Assembly: GCA_023414975.1 (NCBI GenBank) | Contig: JAEZMI010000216.1 | Span: 1-5,215, forward strand | Reading direction: 5' to 3' | DNA length: 5,215 bases | From: Pseudomonadota bacterium | GTDB taxonomy: Bacteria; Pseudomonadota; Alphaproteobacteria; Rhizobiales; Xanthobacteraceae | Shown: positions 1-4,754 of the stretch, piece after piece | Numbering within the stretch: the first letter of the stretch is position 1 | How the letters are laid out: each line of letters opens with the position of its first letter | Program-made: the position numbers and the translations under genes | The notes under the pieces: model-generated | Database searches by the model: none | Told to the model about the DNA's origin: nothing | What the model saw: the letters and a program-made list of their open reading frames with translations, nothing else

Positions 1-1094
1 TCCGCGCCCTTGGCGCGCAGCCGGGCGGCGCGCTCGCGGATCGCCGGGCCCGGCACCTGCGGCATGCGCGCGGCCGGCGTGCCCAAGCGGGGCGAATAGG
101 GGAAGACGTGCAGATGCGTCAGCCCGCAGGCGTCCACGAGGTCGAGCGAGGCGCGGAACTGGCGCTCGGTCTCGGTCGGGAAGCCGGCGATGAGGTCGGC
201 GCCGAACACCATGTCCGGCCGCAGCCGGCGCATCTGCTCGCAGAAGCGGATGGCCTCGGCCCGCACATGCCGGCGCTTCATGCGCTTGAGGATGAGATCG
301 TCGCCCGCCTGAAGGGAGAGGTGCAGATGCGGCATCAGCCGCTCTTCCTCGGCGAAGGCGCGGATGAGGTCGCCATCGGCCTCGATGGAATCGATGGAGG
401 AGAGGCGCAGCCGGGAGAGGTCCGGCACATGCCGCAGGATCGCCCGCACCAGCGCGCCGAGGCGGGGGGCGCCCGGCAGGTCCGCGCCATAGGAGGTGAG
501 ATCGACGCCGGTCAGCACGATTTCGCCGAAGCCCTGCTGCGCCAGATCCCGCGCGCGCTCCACCACCGCGCCCATCGGCACGGAGCGGGAATTTCCCCGT
601 CCATAGGGGATGATGCAGAAGGTGCAGCGGTGGTCGCAGCCCGTCTGCACCTGCACGAAGGCGCGGGTGTGGCCCTCCACGCTCTCCCCCGCGCCGTCGA
701 GAAGATGCGGGGCCATGGCGCGGACCGCCATGATGTCGCCGACCAGCGCCTTCGGAGCGTCGGCGACGCCGAAATCCAGCGCCGCGCGGGTCGTCGCCCA
801 CGCGGCCGGCGACAGCTTTTCCTCATTGCCGAGCACGCGGTCGACTTCCGCCATGGCGGCGAACTCCGCCGGGCTGGTCTGCGCGGCGCAGCCGGTGACG
901 AGGATGCGGCGGGCGGGATCCTCGCGCTTGAGGCGGCGAATGGTCTGGCGCGCCTGGCTGACCGCCTCGGCGGTGACGGCGCAGGTGTTCACGACGACCG
1001 CGCGCTCCAGCCCGGCCTCCCGGGCAAGCGCCTTCGCGCGCGCCGAATCCAGCGCGTTGAGGCGGCAGCCGAAGGTGACGACGTCGAGCGTCAT
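1..1094 (-). CDS. mtaB: MtaB, tRNA-t6A37 methylthiotransferase (partial, C-terminus outside window)
   Basis: Radical-SAM methylthiotransferase that converts t6A at position 37 of ANN-decoding tRNAs to ms2t6A, in the cytoplasm. Reading leftward from the ATG at 1094, 364 codons are open to the window edge. The N-terminal UPF0004 domain carries its three cluster cysteines: C10 (VTFGCRLN), C38 (VVNTCAVT) and C69 (VTGCAAQ). The radical-SAM CxxxCxxC motif is C153-C157-C160 (GCDHRCTFC), followed by IIPYGRGNSRS. Further family motifs are EIVLTGVDLTSYG, RLRLSSIDSIE, HLHLSLQAGDD, ADLIAGFPTET and HVFPYSPRLGTPA. The FGCRLN start and absence of MiaB- or RimO-type signatures favour MtaB over those paralogues. 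Family members have roughly 400-450 residues, so about 50-80 C-terminal residues (TRAM-like region) are missing. It lies 17 bp after dapF and is probably co-transcribed. An in-frame GTG at 1115, overlapping the dapF stop as GTGA, would add seven residues. Neither start has a clear Shine-Dalgarno; ATG is chosen because the conserved core begins at once. Confidence 0.95.
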   Translation of the reverse strand, partial: MTLDVVTFGCRLNALDSARAKALAREAGLERAVVVNTCAVTAEAVSQARQTIRRLKREDPARRILVTGCAAQTSPAEFAAMAEVDRVLGNEEKLSPAAWATTRAALDFGVADAPKALVGDIMAVRAMAPHLLDGAGESVEGHTRAFVQVQTGCDHRCTFCIIPYGRGNSRSVPMGAVVERARDLAQQGFGEIVLTGVDLTSYGADLPGAPRLGALVRAILRHVPDLSRLRLSSIDSIEADGDLIRAFAEEERLMPHLHLSLQAGDDLILKRMKRRHVRAEAIRFCEQMRRLRPDMVFGADLIAGFPTETERQFRASLDLVDACGLTHLHVFPYSPRLGTPAARMPQVPGPAIRERAARLRAKGA

Positions 1095-1111
1095 GGTCTC
1101 GCGGTCCGGGC

Positions 1112-1978
1112 TCACGCGGCGGTGGCGCCCAGCATGGCGGGGGTGAAGCGGCCCTCGAACTCGAACGCCGCCGGGCCGGTCATCAACATGTGGTCGTCGG
1201 CCCGCCAGTCGATGACCAGATCGCCGCCGGGCAGGGAGATGGTGACGCGCCGGCCGGTCGTGCCGTTGCGGGCGGCGGCGACGGCGGTGGCGCAGGCGGC
1301 CGTGCCGCAGGCGCGGGTGAGGCCCACGCCGCGCTCCCACACCTTGAGGCGGATGTGATCGGGCCCGACAAGCTGCGCCAGCGAGATATTGGCGCGTTCG
1401 GGGAAGATCGGGTGGTGTTCCAGCTCCGGCCCGTACGCGCCGAGGTCGATGGCCTCGATGTCGTCGACCCAGAAAATGGCATGCGGGTTGCCGACATTGG
1501 CGACGGAAGGGCCGCGCAGCACCGGCGCCTCGGGCGGGCCGGCCTGAAGCTCGATGGCGCGGGTGTCGTCGACCGGGCCGGCGAGCGGAATGTCGTGCCA
1601 GCCGAAGCGCGGCACCCCCATGTCCACGGTGACCGTGGCGCCGCTGACGCGGCAGTCGAGCGGCCCGGCGACGCTCTCGAAGACGAGATGGTCCGCGCCG
1701 GTGCGCCCCGCTTCATACAGCGCGATGCAGCGGGTGCCGTTGCCGCAGGCCCCCGATTCCGAGCCGTCCGCATTGATGATGCGCACGAAGGCCGCTGTTC
1801 CCGCGGTCTTCGGCGGGTAGAGCGCCATGATCTGGTCGAACGGCACGATGCCCGGCCGGGCGATGGCGCGCGCTTCCTCCGGCGGCACCGGCACCGGCGC
1901 GTCGCGCAGGTCCAGCACCACGATCTCGTTGCCGAGGCCGTTCATTTTCACGAAGGGGCGGTTGTCGAGCGCGGGCAT
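1112..1978 (-). CDS. dapF: Diaminopimelate epimerase DapF
   Basis: PLP-independent epimerase that interconverts LL- and meso-diaminopimelate in the cytoplasm, supplying meso-DAP for peptidoglycan and the last precursor of lysine. The 288 residues are close to the usual 270-290. The N-terminal signature FVKMNGLGNEIVVLD is at residues 9-23. The two catalytic thiols of the two-base mechanism are C78 in ESGACGNGTRC and C224 in LTRACGTAACAT. Substrate-binding motifs follow the family pattern: N69 (INADGSE), N161 and N164-P-H166 (ANVGNPHAIFWVDD), N197 (RANIS) and E215-R216 (VWERGVG). The two half-domains with one Cys each are both complete. The ATG at 1978 puts eleven residues before KMNGLGN, normal for alphaproteobacterial homologues; no strong Shine-Dalgarno precedes it. 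It is first in a leftward unit with mtaB immediately behind it and is transcribed away from the GyrI-like gene. Confidence 0.98.
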   Translation of the reverse strand: MPALDNRPFVKMNGLGNEIVVLDLRDAPVPVPPEEARAIARPGIVPFDQIMALYPPKTAGTAAFVRIINADGSESGACGNGTRCIALYEAGRTGADHLVFESVAGPLDCRVSGATVTVDMGVPRFGWHDIPLAGPVDDTRAIELQAGPPEAPVLRGPSVANVGNPHAIFWVDDIEAIDLGAYGPELEHHPIFPERANISLAQLVGPDHIRLKVWERGVGLTRACGTAACATAVAAARNGTTGRRVTISLPGGDLVIDWRADDHMLMTGPAAFEFEGRFTPAMLGATAA

Positions 1979-2011
1979 GGCGGGGCCGGTCAGCTTCTAT
2001 CCAGTGCCGTC

Positions 2012-2041
2012 CTTATATGGCGAAGCGGCAAGAAATGGCCA
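2012..2041 (-). promoter_or_regulatory. Candidate promoter of dapF-mtaB
   Basis: Read on the minus strand, TATAAG (2017-2012) matches five of six bases of the sigma-70 type -10 box. TGGCCA (2041-2036) lies 18 bases upstream and matches four of six bases of TTGACA. Transcription would start near 2005, giving a leader of about 26 bases before the dapF ATG at 1978. That is too short for a riboswitch. The AT-rich patch stands out in otherwise very GC-rich DNA. Called from base matches and position only. Confidence 0.4.
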
Positions 2042-2061
2042 GCGGCAATGACCAGCGGCGA

Positions 2062-2125
2062 TAACCGGGTTACGGCCGGCGGGGAGGGGCCGGCCGGAGC
2101 GGGTGCGGCCAAACGGCCACGTTTG
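2062..2125. promoter_or_regulatory. Cluster of three short palindromes between divergent genes
   Basis: Three perfect dyads lie close together between dapF and the GyrI-like gene. TAACC-G-GGTTA occupies 2062-2072. An 8-bp stem CGGCCGGC/GCCGGCCG (2073-2080 and 2089-2096) encloses an 8-base loop. CAAACG-GCCA-CGTTTG occupies 2110-2125. The first starts about 20 bp upstream of the candidate dapF -35 box, and the third lies about 90 bp upstream of the GyrI-like start. They could be regulator-binding sites or chance dyads in GC-rich DNA; only TAACCGGGTTA and CAAACG/CGTTTG have compositions that make chance less likely. No regulator is identified. Confidence 0.25.
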
Positions 2126-2157
2126 CGCGAGACGTGATGCCGGGGTCGCCGCGCCCG

Positions 2158-2186
2158 TCGCGGGGCCGGGGCTGGGATGCTAGAAC
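2158..2186 (+). promoter_or_regulatory. Weak candidate promoter of the GyrI-like gene
   Basis: TGC-TAGAAC at 2178-2186 resembles an extended -10 box (TGnTATAAT, four of six in the core). A poor -35 candidate, TCGCGG, lies at 2158-2163 with 17-base spacing. A start near 2193 would leave a leader of about 20 bases before the ATG at 2213. This would also place the alternative upstream ATG at 2177 ahead of the transcript start. Supported only by position and partial matches. Confidence 0.25.
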
Positions 2187-2212
2187 AGCGAACTCTCGCT
2201 TCCGGTGATCCG

Positions 2213-3007
2213 ATGACGTGTCTTTTCCCGCCTGCCCGCGCCCGGCCGCGTCGGCTCGTTCCGTGGCTCGCGCTCGCGCTGCTGATGGCGCCGGCCGCGG
2301 CGGGGATCGCCCCGCTGCACGCCCAGAGCCCGGCCCCCGACGTCCCGACCGCGCCTTCCACGCCCGCGCCGGATACTCCCGCGCCGGATATGTCCGCTCC
2401 TGCGGCACCCGCACCGTCATCGCCGGCGCCGGACGCGGACAGCGCGCCGCTCGACGATGACGACATGGTGGCGCCGCCCGTGGTCGACCCGAAGTCGGTG
2501 GAGACGCAGAGCGTTGCGCCGGCGGACGACCCGATGAAGCGGCCGGACGGTTTCGGCGACCTTGCGGAGCTCAAGCCCGTTCCGGTGCTGATGAAGGCCG
2601 CCAAGAGCGGCTGGGACGACGCCTTCGCCAGCATCGTCGCGACGCTCAAGCAGGTGGATGCCGAGATGGCCCGGCTCGGGCTGAAGCCGAACGGCGCGCC
2701 CTTCGTCATCTACACCGCGACCGGCGACGAGAATTTCGACTTCGAGGTCGCCGTGCCCTTCGCCGGCGCGACGACGGAGAAGCCGGGCAATGGCGTCATG
2801 TTCTCCGCCTCGCCCGCCGGAAAGGCGCTCCGCTTCACCCATCGCGGCCCCTATGACGCGATGGACCCGACCTATGAGCAGATCGCCAACCTGCTCGATG
2901 CCAAGGACCTCGAAGCGCAGGACCTCTATGTCGAGGAGTACCGCTCCGATCCCCGCACCACCCCGCAGGACGACCTCGTCATCGACATCTGGGTGCCGCT
3001 TAAGTGA
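2213..3007 (+). CDS. Exported GyrI-like (AraC effector-binding fold) domain protein
   Basis: Predicted secreted or periplasmic protein of 264 residues; function unknown. Residues 1-37 form a signal peptide: basic n-region ending RPRR (11-14), hydrophobic core LVPWLALALLMAPAAAG, and a likely cleavage after L-H-A (37). Residues 38-80 are Pro/Ala/Asp-rich with repeated PAPD units, then an acidic DDDD patch (81-84), a typical disordered linker. Residues about 117-264 match the GyrI-like / AraC_E_bind pattern: NFDFEVAVPF (174-183), G-x-G-V-M (192-196), the PAGKALRFTHRGPYDAM stretch (201-217), then LYVEEYRSDPRTTP (238-251) and the terminal strand IDIWVPLK. In known family members this fold binds small ligands, and the Glu in the Y-x-E-Y segment (here E241/E242) is often involved. 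No DNA-binding domain and no lipobox are present. The ATG at 2213 is preferred over 2177 because the signal peptide then begins at the start, a weak GGTGAT precedes it, and 2177 overlaps the possible -10 box. It is transcribed alone, divergent from dapF. Confidence 0.85.
   Translation: MTCLFPPARARPRRLVPWLALALLMAPAAAGIAPLHAQSPAPDVPTAPSTPAPDTPAPDMSAPAAPAPSSPAPDADSAPLDDDDMVAPPVVDPKSVETQSVAPADDPMKRPDGFGDLAELKPVPVLMKAAKSGWDDAFASIVATLKQVDAEMARLGLKPNGAPFVIYTATGDENFDFEVAVPFAGATTEKPGNGVMFSASPAGKALRFTHRGPYDAMDPTYEQIANLLDAKDLEAQDLYVEEYRSDPRTTPQDDLVIDIWVPLK
2363..2390 (+). repeat. Short direct repeat within the Pro-rich linker
   Basis: The 13-mer CCCGCGCCGGATA occurs at 2363-2375 and again at 2378-2390, a period of 15 bases (five codons). 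It encodes successive T/P-P-A-P-D units of the linker. Similar PAPD units at residues 40-43, 51-54, 56-59 and 71-74 suggest the linker grew by slippage or small duplications. The repeat keeps the reading frame. Confidence 0.7.
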
Positions 3008-3009
3008 GT

Positions 3010-3032
3010 CGTCGCGGTGGTTCCTCGCGACG
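3010..3032 (+). terminator. Stem-loop just after the GyrI-like stop
   Basis: CGTCGCG (3010-3016) and CGCGACG (3026-3032) form a perfect 7-bp stem around a 9-base loop, starting two bases after the TGA at 3005-3007. There is no following run of T, so it is not a classical intrinsic terminator. With the adjacent hairpin at 3035-3057 it may protect the 3' end of the mRNA or help termination. Confidence 0.4.
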
Positions 3033-3123
3033 TCATGGCCGGGCTTGACCCGGCCATCCACGTCTTCCTGTTCCCATGCCCCGGTTGAAGTCGTGGATGC
3101 CCGGGCCAGGCCCGGGCATGACG
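3031..3123. repeat. BIME-like inverted pair of palindromic units
   Basis: Arm A (3031-3062) and arm B (3092-3123) are 32-bp copies of one unit in opposite orientation. Both read CGTCATG...CCGGGC...CCCGG...CATCCACG, B on the minus strand. Arm A holds a 9-bp stem ATGGCCGGG/CCCGGCCAT (3035-3043, 3049-3057) with loop CTTGA. Arm B holds the 23-base palindrome ATGCCCGGGCC-A-GGCCCGGGCAT (3097-3119). G/C differences between A and B inside the stems are compensated on the opposite side, so each keeps full pairing. The symmetry continues inward through TCTTC (3063-3067) and GAAGT (3087-3091), leaving a 19-base centre. Such units are common between genes in Hyphomicrobiales as far as I recall. They resemble REP/BIME elements, but no RAYT transposase is in view. 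Confidence 0.85.
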
Positions 3124-3191
3124 CATGAGGCCGAAGGGTTTCGCGCTAGGCCCCGGATCATCGGTGCGCACGCGCACCTCGTCCGGGGAAC
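3116..3191 (+). repeat. Intergenic repeat unit, copy 1
   Basis: Starts within the end of arm B (GCATGACGCA) and continues through GAGGCCGAAGGG to a palindromic head bounded by CCCCGGA (3151-3157) and TCCGGGG (3182-3188). The first 44 bases match copy 2 (from 3231) at 39 positions with an offset of 115. Bases 3149-3191 match copy 3 in inverted orientation, perfectly except for a 2-base difference in the middle. Confidence 0.85.
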
Positions 3192-3210
3192 AACGTCGCT
3201 TGGTTCCTCC

Positions 3211-3239
3211 GTCCCCGGGGCGAGGCCCAGGCATGACGC
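3211..3239 (-). repeat. Degenerate copy of the palindromic unit
   Basis: GTCCCCGGGGCGAGGCCCAG followed by GCATGACG resembles arm B (3092-3123), keeping GAGGCCC and GCATGACG but losing the GTGGATGCCC side and perfect pairing. It directly precedes repeat copy 2, just as arm B precedes copy 1. The compound unit (palindrome plus tail) therefore seems to have been duplicated as a block and then decayed. Confidence 0.55.
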
Positions 3240-3304
3240 ACGAGGCCGAAGGGCTTTGCGCTGGACCCCGGATCGGCGCCACGCTGCGCGGGGCTTGTCC
3301 GGGG
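3231..3304 (+). repeat. Intergenic repeat unit, copy 2
   Basis: Direct repeat of copy 1: GCATGACGCACGAGGCCGAA and onward, 39 of 44 positions identical at the left. It ends in a palindromic head with CCCCGGA (3266-3272) and TCCGGGG (3298-3304). The interior of the head (GGCGCCACGCTGCGCGGGGC) differs from copies 1 and 3, which share theirs. It is thus a different subtype of the same family. Confidence 0.8.
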
Positions 3305-3325
3305 AGCGGACGCGGTCCACGCTTC

Positions 3326-3392
3326 GTTCCCCGGACGAGGTGCGCGGATGCGCACCGATGATCCGGGGCCCAGGGGAAGCTCTTCGGCTCAT
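3326..3392 (-). repeat. Intergenic repeat unit, copy 3 (inverted)
   Basis: On the minus strand, 3370-3326 reads GGCCCCGGATCATCGGTGCG and onward to GTCCGGGGAAC. It matches copy 1 (3149-3191) over its full length except for TCC in place of a single C in the centre. The tail (3371-3392) keeps ATGAG-CCGAAG and is more diverged. The head is bounded by CCCCGGA (3329-3335) and TCCGGGG (3362-3368). Copies 1 and 3 face each other across 134 bases that include copy 2. Confidence 0.85.
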
Positions 3393-3446
3393 AATCCTTC
3401 GCGAGGCCCGCACCCGCCCGCCGCGCGGCCCCCGCGCCGGGCGCAG
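3393..3446. other. GC-rich spacer without recognised features
   Basis: Low-complexity GC-rich sequence between the repeat mosaic and the candidate rlmN promoter. The frames open here run through the repeats, lack coding-like composition and match no family I recognise. I see no RNA gene. Confidence 0.5.
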
Positions 3447-3475
3447 TCGCCAGGGCGGCCGCCTTGTGCTATGAG
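3447..3475 (+). promoter_or_regulatory. Candidate promoter of rlmN
   Basis: TGC-TATGAG (3467-3475) resembles an extended -10 box (core four of six). TCGCCA (3447-3452) matches four of six bases of TTGACA with 17-base spacing. Transcription would begin near 3482, about 24 bases before the ATG at 3506. This places the alternative TTG start at 3464 upstream of the transcript. Inferred from base matches and spacing only. Confidence 0.35.
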
Positions 3476-3505
3476 GCGCGCAAACCCGAACTCTTCGATA
3501 AAGCG

Positions 3506-4747
3506 ATGAACCTGATCGATACCACAGCGACCGGGGCCTCCGGCGGCGTCGTGGCTCCCGTCACCGCTCCCGCCGAGCGTTCCCTGGCCAAACGCTCCCT
3601 GGCCGGGCTCGACCGCGCCGGTCTTGCCGCGGCGCTCGCGGCGATCGGCGTGCCCGAGCGCGAGCACAAGATGCGCGTCGCCCAGCTCTGGCACTGGATC
3701 TATCTGCGCGGCGTCACCTCCTTCGACGACATGACCAATGTCGGCAAGGCCCTGCGCTCGCGGCTCGCCGAGGCCTTCACCCTGGCGCGGCCGGAAGTGG
3801 TGGTCGAGCAGGTGTCCAATGACGGCACCCGCAAATGGCTGCTGCGCCTGCCCCCCGACATCGCCGGCGACAAGCCGCACGACGTGGAGATGGTCTACAT
3901 CCCCGAAAGCGACCGCGGCACGCTCTGCGTCTCCTCCCAGGTCGGCTGCACGCTCAACTGCTCCTTCTGCCACACCGGCACGCAGCGCCTCGTGCGCAAC
4001 CTCACGGCCGCCGAGATCATCGCGCAGGTGATGGTGGCGCGCGACCGGCTCGGCGATTATCCCGGCCAGGCCCGTGCCGTCGGCCCCGGCCTGCCCACCG
4101 AGGGCGACCGGCTCGTCACCAACATCGTCTTCATGGGCATGGGCGAACCGCTCTATGCCTATGACTCCGTGGCATCGGCCATCGAGGTGCTGGCCGATGG
4201 CGAGGGCCTCGGCATCGGCAAGCGGCGCATCACCGTCTCCACCTCCGGCGTCGTGCCGGAGATCGAAAAGCTCGGCCGCGAGGTCGGCCCGATGCTCGCC
4301 ATCTCGCTCCACGCGGTGCGCGACGAGCTGCGCGACGTGCTGGTGCCGATCAACAAGAAATACCCGCTGAAGGAGCTGCTGGACGCCTGCCGCAGCTACC
4401 CGGCGGCCTCGAACGCCAAGCGCATCACCTTCGAATACGTCATGCTCAAGGGCGTGAACGACTCGCCGGCCGATGCCAAGGCGCTGGTGAAGCTGCTCGC
4501 CGGCATTCCCGCCAAGATCAACCTCATCCCGTTCAACCCCTGGCCGGGCACCAAATATGAGTGCTCGGACTGGGAGACGATCGAGACCTTCTCCGACATC
4601 GTGTTCCGCGCCGGCTATTCGAGCCCGGTGCGCACGCCGCGCGGGCGCGACATCCTCGCGGCCTGCGGCCAGCTCAAGAGCGAGACCGAGAAGCTCACCG
4701 CCCGCGAGCGCCTCGCCCTGCGCGCCATGGCGGCGGCGGCGGAGTAA
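3506..4747 (+). CDS. rlmN: RlmN, dual-specificity 23S rRNA / tRNA adenine-C2 methyltransferase
   Basis: Radical-SAM enzyme that makes m2A at A2503 of 23S rRNA and, in many bacteria, at A37 of a subset of tRNAs. It acts in the cytoplasm and supports ribosome accuracy. The protein has 413 residues. The N-terminal RlmN domain shows HKMRVAQLWHWIYLRG (54-69). The [4Fe-4S]/SAM motif is C148-C152-C155 (GCTLNCSFCHTGTQ). The two mechanistic cysteines are C141 (TLCVSSQ; C118 in E. coli) and C387 (ILAACGQL; C355 in E. coli), the latter carrying the methyl group. Both are present, so the protein is a true methyltransferase rather than a decayed relative. Other motifs are GMGEPL (211-216), STSGVVPEI (245-253), ISLHAVRDELRDVLVPINKKYPL (266-288) and INLIPFNPWPG (338-348). 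GMGEPLYAYD and the ACGQL end favour RlmN over Cfr. A TTG at 3464 would add 14 residues, but ATG is preferred because the extension overlaps the candidate promoter. No good Shine-Dalgarno is seen. The next gene follows seven bases after the stop. Confidence 0.97.
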   Translation: MNLIDTTATGASGGVVAPVTAPAERSLAKRSLAGLDRAGLAAALAAIGVPEREHKMRVAQLWHWIYLRGVTSFDDMTNVGKALRSRLAEAFTLARPEVVVEQVSNDGTRKWLLRLPPDIAGDKPHDVEMVYIPESDRGTLCVSSQVGCTLNCSFCHTGTQRLVRNLTAAEIIAQVMVARDRLGDYPGQARAVGPGLPTEGDRLVTNIVFMGMGEPLYAYDSVASAIEVLADGEGLGIGKRRITVSTSGVVPEIEKLGREVGPMLAISLHAVRDELRDVLVPINKKYPLKELLDACRSYPAASNAKRITFEYVMLKGVNDSPADAKALVKLLAGIPAKINLIPFNPWPGTKYECSDWETIETFSDIVFRAGYSSPVRTPRGRDILAACGQLKSETEKLTARERLALRAMAAAAE

Positions 4748-4754
4748 GCGGCGG

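Noticed and set aside
108..1358. Plus-strand open frame of 416 codons opposite mtaB and dapF
   Set aside because: It is antisense to two genes with complete catalytic motifs and spans their junction. Composition is that of a GC-rich shadow frame.
1979..2011. Lysine riboswitch ahead of dapF
   Set aside because: The probable leader is only about 26 bases long, far too short for a lysine riboswitch, and no conserved core is seen.
1190..2137. Plus-strand open frame of 315 codons opposite dapF
   Set aside because: Antisense shadow of dapF with low-complexity G/A/R/D composition and no motif.
1990..2709. Minus-strand Ser/Ala/Gly-rich frame opposite the GyrI-like gene
   Set aside because: The Ser/Gly/Ala repeats are the complement of the Pro/Ala/Asp linker. 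The plus frame has a signal peptide and a recognised domain.
3124..3392. CRISPR array suggested by regularly spaced repeats
   Set aside because: There are only three copies, one inverted, with 70-bp units, diverged interiors and no uniform spacers or cas genes.
3390..3395. CATAAT as a -10 box for rlmN
   Set aside because: It matches well alone, but no -35 candidate is found at 16-18 bases upstream and it lies at the edge of repeat copy 3. The TGCTATGAG site is better placed.
3033..3474. Overlapping open frames on both strands within the repeat mosaic (e.g. 3033-3413 minus, 3076-3474 plus)
   Set aside because: They translate palindromic intergenic repeats (GPGPGMTHEAEG-like and similar strings) and overlap on both strands. 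They have no independent coding signal; such repeats often yield false hypothetical proteins.
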